A DNA stretch of 64,000 bases, from positions 154,539,442-154,603,441 of the forward strand of contig NC_073693.1 in NCBI RefSeq assembly GCF_029784155.1, read 5' to 3'. A program made the position numbers and the translations under genes. Below, piece after piece: positions 12,088 to 22,718 of this stretch (positions are counted from its first letter, which is position 1; each line of letters begins with the position of its first letter). The notes beneath the pieces were generated by a model. The model searched no databases and was not told the DNA's origin. It saw only the letters and a list, made by a program, of their open reading frames with translations. This DNA is from Uranotaenia lowii (taxonomy: Eukaryota; Arthropoda; Insecta; Diptera; Culicidae).

Positions 12088-12747
12088 CCCGATCAGGAGG
12101 GAAAAACAAAATTATATCAAAATGAGATATTTTGATACTTATTTTTTTTCTATCTAAATGAGTTATAATTCAGTACTCGTAGGATGTTAAAATATCTCAA
12201 ATTATATCAAAAAATCTATACGACCATAGCTAAATTATATCAGTTTTAGATATGTTCCTATCAAGATAATATCTCATTCAGATAGCATAGTTTGATATTG
12301 GACAGAACAAATTATATCAAAATTATAACTTATCAAGATATGAGTACTTCGAGAAAATTTTCTAGTGAAAGGTCAATAAACCACATTATTTGGTAAAACC
12401 ATGCCCCATTTCAGGTTTCCCAAAAATTTGATTCAATTTTATGAATCTGTTGAGCGAAACTCGTTAATGTAAGGTTTGAGCCGTTGACTTCGATGTCCGT
12501 GTTTCAGAAAAAGTTGTACGTATATCAAAATAAGATATAATCATTTTATTTCAGGACAATCCGAAAAAAATCTTGATCATTGAAAATGAGCTCAACCCCA
12601 TTCAAGTTTGTCAATCAGAATAAGATACAATTCAGAATGGAGAAACTTAAAACCGAAAATTTGGAGTACTTAATTATAACTGAATGAGATGTAAATATCT
12701 TGGTGAGATACGTTTGAGTTATTATTTTGATATGCTCTCCTGATCGG
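12088..12747 (-). mobile_element. CCCGATC-family MITE, copy 2 of inverted pair
   Basis: 660 bp, nearly the exact reverse complement of 11382-12042, with the same ends and TT flanking (AA on the element's own strand). The 45 bp between the copies (12043-12087) are host-element sequence, recognisable from 13279-13310 and from the minus strand near 26920. These are therefore two insertions, not one foldback element. Confidence 0.8.
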
Positions 12748-13082
12748 GTTATGCGTCATGACATCACAAATGTATCAAATACTATAAATTTTCAAACGTT
12801 TTCATTTGATTTTTTATTAATTACAGAGTTTGTTGCAACTTACCCCTTTTTCTTAGTAGGGTGAAAATCGCATGTTTTTGTAAATTTAAAATTAACTGGT
12901 TAAACCAATAATTTTTCTGACTACTTTAGTTTGGTGTCTCATCAACCTTAAACTTTTGATGTACAAGAGGTATGATTATCTGTAAGCATTAAGATTTTAG
13001 AAGCCTTCGAAGTTGAAAATTGGTGCATGTTGCCCCAGTTGACGGTATACTCTTTTTGGCGTTGAAGGATATGGTAACCCTA

Positions 13083-13480
13083 GGTTAGATGCAACATCTA
13101 TATATCACAGCACTCATTCAATTTTTATTTTATTGTAATGGAGGTATCATCTTATGATAACGAAATTTTAATAACATTAATTTTCATGATTTCGAATAGT
13201 AAAATATTTTATAGTATTTTTACCCCTATATGTATGCAACCCAATGTAAGAACTTAATTGACAGAAAAACTGCAAAATTTAGTGCGAACATAAAAAATTA
13301 CTGCAATTGGTGTTTTTTATCTGTCGAAATTTGCTTAAAACTGGCGAAGTTATTCGACGTTTATATCGGATACATCCTGATGGCTCACCCTGATGATATG
13401 AATTTACCATATTTTCAAAGCAAAAGTAAACTCTACATTTGTTTAAAGACAAAGTTTCCAAAATGTAGATTGTGGGTTCA
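13083..13480 (+). mobile_element. Continuation of CCGTCAA element from 7077
   Basis: Starts with the duplicated GGTTAGAT, then GCAACATCTATATATCACAG, matching the interior of the copies at 10780 and 13510. It continues with related AT-rich sequence until a second copy begins at 13488. Confidence 0.6.
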
Positions 13481-13487
13481 TTTGATA

Positions 13488-13950
13488 CCGTCACGCGGGG
13501 AATCATGCAAGAGCAGGGTTAGATGCAACATATGTATACTACCACACTTATTCAATTTTTATTTTAATATTATGTAGGTAATTATGAATTCATTCAATGA
13601 TAACAAAATGATGATGAAAAAGTTTCGCGCATAGATAGTGAGGTAGTTTTTTGAAGTTTTTGAATCTCATAGAAAATTAAAAAATCGAGCAATAGATACA
13701 ATGCAAATTTTTACATTTTTCGATGCAGTAAAAACATTACCCAGTATGACGGATCTTCATAATGAAATAACCTACAAACTGTATTTTGCTTTTAATTACC
13801 ATATACTGTTAGTGTAAAAATATTTTGTATGATTGTTTTGCAACACGTGTATGTTAATTTCAAAATTTCACCTATCCAAACATTAATTTTACTGATTTCA
13901 GCTAGTAGAGTTTTTTGTAGTTTTTTACGCCTAAATGTATGCAGCACCCA
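13488..13950 (+). mobile_element. Further CCGTCAA-family copy, right part missing
   Basis: Begins CCGTCACGCGGGGAATCATG and keeps GGGTTAGATGCAACAT uninterrupted, so it is an empty site for the hAT target. It aligns with the interior of the copy at 10758 as far as the words ATGTATGCAGCACCC at about 13935-13949, then stops against the candidate exon. Confidence 0.65.
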
Positions 13951-14078
13951 ATCGTTTTCTTCCATCGGTGCATAATTATTCATGACCTCTCCCAGCAACA
14001 CCAAGGATGAGTGAATATCGGAATCGAATTTAAGTATGACATCAATAATTTTGTTTTCCAAAAGTTCTGCTGGCATAA
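13951..14078 (-). other. Possible exon fragment, unrecognised protein
   Basis: On the minus strand, a splice-acceptor-like CAATTGTCAG at 14079-14088 precedes an open segment. Its translation starts V-M-P-A-E-L-L-E-N-K and ends in A-P-M-E-E-N-D-W at the edge of a transposon copy. The mixed hydrophobic and acidic composition looks more like real protein than the surrounding AT-rich frames. I cannot name a family. It may be an exon of a host gene on the minus strand, or a captured fragment. No matching upstream exon with the right phase was found; the fragment at 19678 does not fit in phase. Confidence 0.35.
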
Positions 14079-14092
14079 CTGACAATTGATTA

Positions 14093-14693
14093 CTACGAAT
14101 ATATTTATTCTAATATTGACAGAGATGGAAATGTTTTGGAATCTACCCCTGCATGAAACACAAACAAGAACGATTCGGATTTTTATTTCACAATTCCAAA
14201 CATATATTTCATCCCCGGTGTTTCAAATCCAATGACGGACAACTGATTTGAGATATAAAATTTAGGGTCAAAAGTCGTCTATGCCAGGATTTAACTGTTT
14301 TTGCCAAAGTGTTGTTATTATGAATTGAGCCGAAATGAAACTTTGTACTTGAAGGTTTTGGAAGACGGACACAAGATTTCAGGTTTCAAATTTAGGGTCC
14401 ATGGTGAAAATTGGCTATACGAGGTTTTTTAGGGACGAGCAAGTAATTTCAAGTACCGAAATCCGGGGTAAGATCTTATAAATACCAATATTAATTATTC
14501 AATATTTTTCGATTATTTTTTCTGTTAAGAGGAATGTGGCATGTTTATCTGGCACTTCGAGTATTCTATAAAACATTCATGTACTTGAAAAGATCAACGA
14601 TTTGATATTATCTTTATAACCATGCTTTGAATCTTTTTTGATGTATAAAAGCCATTTCAATCCTTTTTGTAGTATTTGAGTTCTTATACGATT
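14093..14693. repeat. Diverged repeat like the 23.4-24.4 kb array
   Basis: Phrases such as AAATTTAGGGTC, GTCGTCTATG, CTGTTTTTGCC and GAGCCGAAATGAAA recur in the order seen at 19990-20260 and 23390-24430. About two very diverged units. No gene. Confidence 0.5.
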
Positions 14694-15908
14694 ATTCCAA
14701 GTTGCTTAGGGGTTAAAACATGCACATAAATAACTTGTCGTGGCGTCTATAAGCCGTTTATAAAGAACAAAAACTTCTATAGACTAAATGGGTTTTACAA
14801 AAATTATTCGGTCGAATAATCAGTTTACAAAAGTAAGTCGTCACATAATCGATCAAAATATCAACAATAGAAAGTTTTCGATGGAAAATATGCAATAATC
14901 CATATATGTGCATCTTTTGGGAGCAACAGAGAAGGAAATTCAGCTTTGTAATCATCAGGAACGGCTTGCAGCATAATTTATAATCTTATGAAAGTGCGTT
15001 GTGTTGGGAATCTCAGGTGAAACTGTTTTGTACCGCAGAAAACGTTCCATTTTTGACAATCGGAAAATGAGCCGTCAAAATGAATATGTGGTGTAAGAAA
15101 AATAAATGTAACATTTTGACAAAATTATCAAGTCAATGAATAGATGATGTGAAAAAATCATTCAATTTATTATCCATCCCTTCTTCCGCCTACATGATTC
15201 CAATAAGAAAGGTTTTATAAGGTCAATGGAATGTTCCTTTAGGAATATTTTTCAAATTCTAAGTCCTCTTCCAACCTTTTGGTATTTATAAGATTTTTTA
15301 AAATGCTCCAATGAAACTTTTCAAGCCTATAGCAGGTTTATAGGAAAGATTACAAGAATGCTATACAACTTTGTCAGTTTATAGAATGCCGTTTAAGGTT
15401 CCTTTTAGAATTCCACATCCTTTTATAAATCCTAAAAGTTATTTAAAAGTGTATTCGTTCAATAATCAATTTTCAGAAAACAAAATCGTTTTTAAAGCGT
15501 TTATTAAGGGCTCTTATAATTTTCATGTTTCGGCGCCATTAGTTAGACAAATAATGGTGAACTTATAATTTTATATTTTAGATAGTTATCCTCATTCTTT
15601 TCATGTATTATTACTGGCTTTGCATCCTTATGGTTGGGATAATGTTAAAAAAAATTATTTCTCAACTACGAAAAAATGAATATTTGAAAAAAAATTCCGA
15701 TTTATTTCATCGGATTTTTATTGTTTAAAAAAACCATTTATCGTGGGCCCATTGTTTATTTTAAATTTTCTCATATACATTTACTATAAATTTAAAGGAA
15801 CATGCTAATTTTCAGTAGATAGGTATCGAACATTCAGGGCGAGAAAATAATGTTAGATTTCTTAACAGAATAGTGATATACTTTTGTTTTCTTTTTTTAT
15901 TTATGACT

Positions 15909-18900
15909 AGCTGACCCGGTGTGCATTGCTACACCTTGCGAAAATAAATGTAATTTGTAAAAATTTATTGAAATTTAGATTTTTTTTAAGCATATTTTTT
16001 TTAAATCAAACCTTATCATGGTTTAGAACCAACAACTTTCAAATGAGAGCTGCAGCTGGAGTACCGAATTGCAATTCAAAGATGGTATAAAATATTTACT
16101 GAAGCTTGATCTCGAAACTTGTTTTTCAAGATCTGAAATTTGCGCTCTGTTTTTAAACCTTCATAATTACTCAAATAATGTCAATATTTATGGATTTTCC
16201 ACCTTTTTTCCCAAAGTGGGAAGTTACGAACTTTCATAAAAACATTTGTCACGTTTTTTTTGAGTTATGCCAAATATCCGTACGCAAAAAACCCTCTTTT
16301 ACAATATGGACCCTTCTTTGAAAAGCTCTTTATTTAAAACTTAAATGGGAGTTCCACCCTCCTTTCCAATTTTGTCCCCCACTGCTTGAAGAAGGTAAGC
16401 TGATTTACCTGGCCCAAGTTTACATACATTTCTAATTAAAAGAAAAAGTTTCGCACATTGGAATTTATTGCACATTGTACTTTATGGAAATAGAATTTTG
16501 AAAACCGATCAATAGCTCGAATCGGGAAAGTTTTTTGAGTATGTATATTCCAATAATTCTGTATTATGAACACTTCCAGACCCTATTAGCTTTAGATGAT
16601 GTTTTTTTTTTTGGAGTTTAAAAAAAAGCTATCGAAATTTGAAGAAAAAAAACCAAGAAAAGGATTTTTAATAAACATTTTCAAAAAGCTTTTTTCACCA
16701 TCCTCGCCCTTCAAAGCAGTTTGAATATCTATCCTTTTTGCGCCAAAATTATGTTTAAAAAATGTTTAGCCATATGTCAAACTCGTGGATATGAGCCATT
16801 ATAGCTTGTAGTTTTCCCAAACAACACTTATCATGGTATGAAAATTATCGATTTTATACAGTGCAAATTTCTTTTTTTAATAAATTTATTAAAGCAAGAT
16901 ATTACAGTCTAAATAATTTCTCCACGTTTTTTATTTTCTCTTTAAAAGTCAAATATTCATAAATGTTGGCAAAAACAAATTTCTAAGTTAACATTTGTCT
17001 CGTATATTGGGGCAAGTGTAAATGCAAAACTTATTTTCAGATGCGTCAGAGTAATGGCTTAAAATGGATTTAAAACGCATATTTGTTTGTTTGTTTTATT
17101 AAGTTTCATTGATATATCTGCAGAATTCCAGGAGTAGAAATTTATGTTTGTTATTCCACTTTTAACGAATGCTGTTCAAAGCAAATGACCTTCATTTACA
17201 AAGACATTTAAGAATTTTAAATATCCGCTTTAGTTTCAACATTCGGAATACCCCTTCTGGTCTTTCCAACATATTGAATCGTTTTGAAGATGAATTTCTT
17301 AAAAGTTCGACGTTTGCCCTTGTCTTACCGTGTAAAATGACAGGAGGGAATATTGTTTTGAACACTTTAAAATTCTCATTAAATTTCTTATGAAAATTTT
17401 GCTTCCAGTTGAATATCAGTTCTAAAGTTTCATTTTTCAAAAAAGAAGCGGATCGAAAGTCTCTTTTATGCAGCCATGTAACACAAAAACACTTTTCATG
17501 TCAAGTACGTACTCGAACTGGTGTGTAAGCAAAAAGTACGATGTTTTTTTTTCAGAATTATTAAAAACAAAAAGCTCCCATTTTTATTTCTAAATTCGTT
17601 TCAGTTGTGTATTTGGGCCGAAGTATAAGTTTTAAGAAGAAAACAAATTTTATTTTTTAAATTTTTTGTAACAGAGAACAAAGTGTTCCTTGAATGAAAA
17701 TTCTTTCGGAAAATGAATTCCCTCACTTTTGGTCAATAAAAATCAGTTTATTTCGCTGATACCTTTCACTTATGAACCTGCCAGTAATATCTTATTTAAT
17801 TTATAGAAAAGGCTCTTGATCAATTCATGTGTCGGATCGGATTGTTTTATCTTCTTTTTCAGTTATGTACATTTTTACATGTTCAACAAAATGTTTCCGA
17901 TCTACCTCTGTAGAAAACATCTTATTCATATTTCTGTTGTCAATATGAATCAAAAATAATCTTGTAGGCAGAATGGGTTAAAAATTGTATGTAAATTCTT
18001 AACTTTCAGTATTTTTTTTTTCAATTGTCCGCAAAGTGTCATACCATTATTTCATTAGCATCAGAACTAAATTTATATTTTTTAGACAACAAATGCTATC
18101 TGGACAACAAATATGGAAGTATTTTTGCAAATCTTTCAATTGCTTTTGATTCGATTGATAAAATACCAATCCGTGTCACATCAAGGCGTCATTTATTTCC
18201 ACGTGCTGTGTACAATTAAGCAAGAAAAAACATATCTAGGTTGCATATCGCCGTGCAAACGAAATATATAGGTATTTGGTTGAGAAACAGGCGCCTAATT
18301 GTTAAATTTTTCCAGCGATCAATAAACAGTATGCTTTGGTTACTATCCACTTGCGACGACGTTTGCTTGGCCATAGAGACGAAAGACAAACCCCTCAAAG
18401 AAAAGAAAATCTCTAAAAATGAATGCCATGCCTTTTCAATTTCAGATTTTGGCAAAAAAAATGTATATGTTTTATTCGATCGGCAAAATGTCAATCTTGA
18501 TCACATCTAGGCGTCATTCATAACCATGTGAGCTAGGAATGAAGTTAAAAAAATAACATCGAGGCTTCATATCGCCACCCCTTGCATTGAAAATATGCTT
18601 GGTAGAGAAATTCGCGCCAAAATATTCCCACTGATCAGTATGCTATGCCATGGTTACTGTCCTTTTGCGACGTTGGCTCGCGACGCCTCGACCATGGAGA
18701 CGAAAAACAAACCGCCAAAAGGGGAAAAAATTTCGAGAAAATGGATGTCATGACTTTAATTTGTTTCGAAAAACTATAAATTTTGTATGAAAGCCCTCTC
18801 TCCCTTAAGTCTGAGCGGTTTGTAACTATCACAGAAACCATCTCCGGCCCCAAAAACCCTCAGATGCCAAGTTTCACGATCATCGGTTCAGTAGTTTCCG

Positions 18901-18957
18901 AGTCTATAGAGAACAGACAGACAGACAAACATTCATTTATATATATATATATAGATT
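15909..18957 (+). mobile_element. Repeat element with AGCTGACCCGG start and TATA tail
   Basis: Starts AGCTGACCCGGTGTGCATTG. It ends with a phrase including GTTCAGTAGTTTCCGAGTCT, then (CAGA)n and a TATATATA run before GATTCG. This start and tail combination is common in arthropod repeats, though I do not assign the family. The interior is AT-rich with no long frame. It carries a tandem duplication at 18177-18780. Confidence 0.5.
18177..18780 (+). repeat. Tandem duplication, about 325-bp unit
   Basis: Unit 1 (from 18177, CACATCAAGGCGTCATTTAT) and unit 2 (from 18502, CACATCTAGGCGTCATTCAT) share a series of landmarks: ATATCGCC, AGTATGCT, TGGTTACT, TTGCGACG, GAGACGAAA and ACAAACC. Diverged by many substitutions. 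No function proposed. Confidence 0.6.
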
Positions 18958-19287
18958 CGTTTGATTTTTTATTTTTTTGAATAATTATTATTGAAACCCC
19001 AATTTCGGACCAGAAATATTTGTAAATGAAAATAATAAAGTGAATAAGTTTCATAAGGGAAATTAATAAAGAACTTCAAAAGTTGATTTGACTTGCCAAG
19101 GGTTTATAATTTGCTCTACAGAACATACTGCAGAAAGGCCTTTTTGTGCTACTAACCGTCGTATTGGTGTTTTATAGATTCCTACATAACCGAACGCGGT
19201 TTTATAACAACAGTTTATAAATACATGAAGTGCTTTAAAAAACCTAAATTGTTACTTGGGATTGATCAATCTCTGTTTTGTTGGTTT

Positions 19288-19625
19288 AACGAGTTTTCGC
19301 GATCAAAAAGGATACAAAACACCTTTCTTATATTTACAAATGCTAGTTTATCAATTTTATCTTGCTTTTTAACGTTTTCTTTTAAAAACATTTATAATTG
19401 AAATAAGTAATATTATTTTGCATACATTTAGGGTCAAAAATTAAAACAATTGCTAAATAGTTTGAGCTATAAAATAGAAATGAAATTTTACCTTAACACA
19501 TTCCTTCTGGCCCACTCGCTACTTCCATTTTCATTTTTTCTTCAAAGTTAACCATTTGATAGGGTTCCTATCTTTTTGTCCAATAGGGGCTTACTCTTGG
19601 AAAATGTCCTCATTTTTTAAATATC
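19288..19625 (-). repeat. Dispersed repeat, inverted copy of 39288-39640
   Basis: The run from AACACATTCCTTCTGGCCCA to GGAAAATGTCCTCATTTTTT is the reverse complement of sequence at 39296-39430 with few changes. The homology extends leftward to TTAACGAGTTTTC here and rightward to AGCTCGTTAAAACC near 39620. No open frame. Confidence 0.65.
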
Positions 19626-19677
19626 AAAAATTGATCTCTAAAAGACTACAAAAATAGCACTATAACTAAACATATAC

Positions 19678-19766
19678 GAAGGAAAACAGTAGTTCTTTCG
19701 CATTCAACAACCCGTTTGCTTCTAAATGCTTTTTGGTGTCATCAATAGAGCTGTTTGTTTGCAAGC
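19678..19766 (-). other. Possible short exon, unrecognised
   Basis: On the minus strand, TTTTTCCAAG precedes a short open segment whose translation includes L-Q-T-N-S-S-I-D-D-T-K-K and L-N-A-K-E-L-L-F-S-F. It ends at a donor-like GTATATGT. If unspliced, it stops a few codons later. Composition is protein-like but no family is recognised, and the call rests on splice-like signals in an AT-rich background. Confidence 0.25.
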
Positions 19767-19989
19767 CTTGGAAAAAGTAGATATTTAGAGATTTTGAAAT
19801 TACATTTTTACAAACAGAAATAAAATTCAAATTCATACCAAATTTTATATATTTGATACTCAATTTATAGGCTTTCAAACATAGGAAACAGTTTTCAAAA
19901 ATTCAAACTATTGACTGAGTTATTGATGATAATGTGCAAAACTTTATTGTTGGTCAAAGATACCCCGCTGATCAAAGTTACCCCGTTTT

Positions 19990-20260
19990 GCGGTATCAAA
20001 TATTGTACACATGGTCGACAAAAGGGATCGCCAATATTACCTGTTCACTATTTTTGCGATATTACCGTTATTATGCACTGAATTAGAAAGAAAATTAGCA
20101 TACTTCAGTTCTTAAACCGGACAATATCAAGTTTTAAATTATCGGTAGGGGGTGGGCGAAAGAAGTCGTCCATATCACTGTTTTTGGAATGTTAACGTTA
20201 CTATGCATTGGATAAGAATGAAAATTGGCACACATGAGTTTTTAAGGAACTCTTTGGCGG
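19990..20260 (+). repeat. Two diverged units of the CGTCCATAT tandem family
   Basis: Each unit contains AAAGNNGTCGTCCATAT-like, TTTTTGCGATATT-like and TTATGCATTGNAT-like words in the order seen in the larger array at 23390-24430. The second unit runs into a 25-bp segment (20247-20271) that recurs exactly at 21718-21742. Confidence 0.55.
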
Positions 20261-20833
20261 CATGCAAGAGAGAGCTAAGTTGGCCTTGCTCGAGTACGGT
20301 CGCATGTTTTTCCGTGGTCGCGTTTTGCTTCGTGATTTTTCGAAATATATGTTTTTAATTACCTTCATGACCAAGTTTCAATAATTTTAACAGTACAGTG
20401 AATTCTTTTACATCAATCGAGTTTTTATCAGCCTTTTTGTTCAATGTGAATATATTTTTATACGGTTCACAGCTATGATTACAGCTGCTGGATTCTAACT
20501 TGCATTTGTGTAGATCTGAGAAGAAAATGCACGTTCTGCAATTGTGAAAAATATACAAATTTCAGTCGATTTGAATCGCGGATCCAGTTAAATTTCTTTT
20601 CAAACAGTGATAAAAAGGGAAATCTTCCAGTTATTATTGAAAAATTCCCTGATTGTGCGTTTTGTGACAGGAAGAAACATGTTGAAGGAGAGAAAAAAAA
20701 TCAAATTCTAGCGCCCGGTGGGAGTGGTTTTTTCTTTTGGTAGCCTGCTAAGCTTAACTGAAAAGGTGCTAGCGCTAACAATTTTTAAAATCCGGAAGAT
20801 TGAAATTGATCAAGTGATAGGTTAATCAGACGG
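20261..20833. other. AT-rich stretch, nothing recognised
   Basis: Short frames only; no repeat match noted beyond the 25-bp word ending at 20271. Confidence 0.35.
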
Positions 20834-20960
20834 ATGGAACCAGTTCAGTGGCCACCATCGCCTTCGGAGCTTCAGAAAGTGGACTACTTCGTGGATTCAA
20901 GGGCCAGTGTTTCCAGGAGGTCTTTCAGATCAACAATTAGCATCTTCTATAACATTTTTG
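20834..20960 (+). other. Possible first coding exon, unrecognised
   Basis: An ATG at 20834 opens 42 codons (starting M-E-P-V-Q-W-P-P-S-P) that run without a stop to a strong donor, GTGAGC, at 20961-20966. GC content is higher than in the flanks. The translation is Ser/Arg rich in the middle (R-A-S-V-S-R-R-S-F-R-S) and ends in a hydrophobic I-F-Y-N-I-F. No family is recognised and no partner exon could be joined with confidence. It could be exon 1 of a host gene reading into the repeat-rich region. Confidence 0.35.
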
Positions 20961-20966
20961 GTGAGC

Positions 20967-21641
20967 CCGTTCCATTTTTTACTTTCGTTTTTTATTGCTG
21001 TTTGACTTTTCAGTGTTAAGTGTTTCTTAAAGATTGCCTGATTATATTTTTAACTAACATTGTTGATACCTCAGTATCAAATTAAAGTTTTTAAAACACG
21101 GCTTCTCTAAGTTGATCCATGATGCAAAACTACTTTTTATTTTGAAATAATTTACTATGGAAATCAATAATATACAGTTGAAGTTGGGACACACAGAAAA
21201 AATAAAGGATGCATAAAAATGTATTAAAGTTTTGAATTTGAAAAAGTTGTTTGGTTAAATTTTAACTAAACTTAACTAGACCAAAAATGTTTTTTGAACA
21301 AGAAACATATTTTTTAAATTTGATTAACAGAAACCCAAATGTAATATTCTTTATTCTAATTCTAATTGCGGTGAGTATAATGTTGGTAAGTTTCGAAATT
21401 TCCTAATTCCTTAACACCATTTAATGTATAAATTTGCCATATATACTTCCCAAATGACATAAATTCATATTTAGGTCTTTCTGTATTCAAAATATTATAT
21501 GAAGCGTTTGGTAGGGATCTCCACGCTTTATTCCGCCCCTGTATCCTGTATCTTTCGCGATTTTCATAACATGGTTGGCCTGGCCTTAGTAATATCTGCA
21601 ATGCATATCAATATGTAACAGGTAATACGCTGAAAAGAAAA
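20967..21641. other. AT-rich stretch, nothing recognised
   Basis: Only short frames (for example 21362-21601 minus, unrecognised). Confidence 0.35.
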
Positions 21642-21995
21642 ATGAAAGACGCAAGTCTTCCATTTTCCAGGATGCTTACATGTTTTGGCCATGTTGATGT
21701 AAGAAGAAGAAGAAGAAGAACTCTTTGGCGGCATGCAAGAGAACGGAATGTGAAGGCGAAGGATGGACCACCAGCCCGTCGTAGAAACACAGTATCCAAA
21801 AGGTGGCGAATGCTATACCGATATGATTGGCAGGACATGATGCGAGATTGCCGGACGAATGTCCAGCAAAATAAGGGTTCGAATGCGCGATCTGGCGAAT
21901 TTGGGATGCCCGAGAAACTTGTCATAGACCATAAGAATTTTGTTCATGAGGTTATAGGGATGAAAAGTAGATTGAAAGTATCTAAATTCGTGTGA
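21642..21995 (+). other. Unrecognised basic open frame with AGA repeat
   Basis: An open plus-strand frame of about 117 codons, rich in Arg and Lys, containing a short (AGA)n run at 21702-21719. The middle (W-R-H-A-R-E-R-N-V-K) is strongly basic and includes the 25-bp word shared with 20247-20271. The opposite strand is also open (21608-21925). The frame may be residue of a mobile element; I recognise no domain. Confidence 0.25.
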
Positions 21996-22329
21996 AAGCC
22001 TGGCGAAAGGGGCATTCCATATTAACAGCTCAATGTTTTTCCAAGAACTATGTTGTTTGTAACGGATCCAGATATAGGAGTTTGTATGGGATCAGCTAGT
22101 TTACTGCCAAATTTACTCACCTCTTCTTGATGTTCCTTCTCCAGCATCACAAGGAGAAGAGGAAGTGACTCTTGTTGTTCATTTTCTTTCGCGATAGTTT
22201 CTGGATCGCTGAGCATTGGTTTTAGGTGCAGGTTTTCCGATGCGCCGAGAAAAATCGAAGAGTGATAACATATTAAAAGAACCTGTGATTAAGTCTCGCT
22301 TATAAGAAATTTCAATTCATAACTCTCAA
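21996..22329. other. Short-frame stretch, nothing recognised
   Basis: A minus frame (22022-22216), rich in Glu/Gln, is unrecognised. No repeat seen. Confidence 0.3.
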
Positions 22330-22336
22330 AAAAAAT

Positions 22337-22400
22337 TTTATGGCCCTGAAAAGTGCCCTTTCTCTGTGGCCCTGAAAAGGGCCATTTTTTGTGACCCTGA
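22337..22400 (-). promoter_or_regulatory. Three tandem histone-type 3' stem-loops
   Basis: Read on the minus strand, three 16-base hairpins follow one another. They are GGTTCTTTTCAGGGTC (three wobble pairs), GGCCCTTTTCAGGGCC (perfect six-bp stem, TTTC loop) and GGCACTTTTCAGGGCC (one mismatch). The middle one, flanked by AAT and ACA, fits the metazoan histone mRNA stem-loop consensus bound by SLBP. No histone coding sequence is visible upstream on the minus strand (22400-23300). The motif is clear; its function here is not. Confidence 0.6.
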
Positions 22401-22718
22401 AAAGAACCGTTTCTTATATTACAAAAATAAATAAAAAACACATCATAGCATCGGTGGTAGGTCACTATCAGACTATCGACCGTACCGTTTCGCAACTAAA
22501 CCCCGGCTGTAACGAACGCGACATCGATAGATGCGTTTCTGAATTAAAAAGGGAGCCTATCTGAGCAATCACATATTTCATTTTTATGTTCGTTCGCACT
22601 GCAAGTTTTCCCGCTTGAGGGGCGAACCACGCTTGGCCTACTAATGTGTGGTTGTAGATGCAACTCTATCTGTATCTACCACTACATAGTAGTTGGCCCG
22701 TGCGGAACTAAAATTTGA

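Larger units (their letters stand above)
10758..13045 (+). mobile_element. CCGTCAA-family TIR element with two nested MITEs
   Basis: The ends CCGTCAAATGGGGCATCATG and CATGTTGCCCCAGTTGACGG are inverted repeats (about 20 of 22 match), and TA flanks both sides (10756-10757, 13046-13047). TA duplication points to a Tc1/mariner-type or other TA-target element. Removing the two nested MITEs leaves about 960 bp without a transposase frame. It is inserted in the right part of the hAT-type element at 7114. Other copies: 7077/13083, 13488 and, inverted, 26798-28151. Confidence 0.8.
7114..13082 (+). mobile_element. hAT-type non-autonomous element with nested insertions
   Basis: Perfect 13-bp terminal inverted repeats, TAGGGTTACCATA and TATGGTAACCCTA, bound a 5969-bp segment. 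It is flanked by a perfect 8-bp duplication, GGTTAGAT, at 7106-7113 and 13083-13090. An 8-bp duplication with ends starting TAGGG fits the hAT superfamily. Two later insertions account for most of the length: an LTR element (7176-10099) and a CCGTCAA element (10758-13045). The original element was therefore only about 750 bp and had no transposase. Related copies lie at 829-2015 and 27365-28114. Confidence 0.85.
14694..19261 (+). mobile_element. TIR element with CCAAGT ends, nested insertion inside
   Basis: The left end ATTCCAAGTTGCTTAGG is inverted relative to the right end CCTAAATTGTTACTTGGGAT, and both are followed inward by CTTTATAAA-type words. The nested element at 15909-18957 accounts for about two thirds of the length, leaving about 1.5 kb. 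No transposase frame. The target duplication is not clear and the boundaries are approximate. Confidence 0.45.

Noticed and set aside
11382..12747. A single foldback element of 1.37 kb
   Set aside because: The 45-bp centre is host-element sequence and each arm has complete ends and its own AA/TT duplication.
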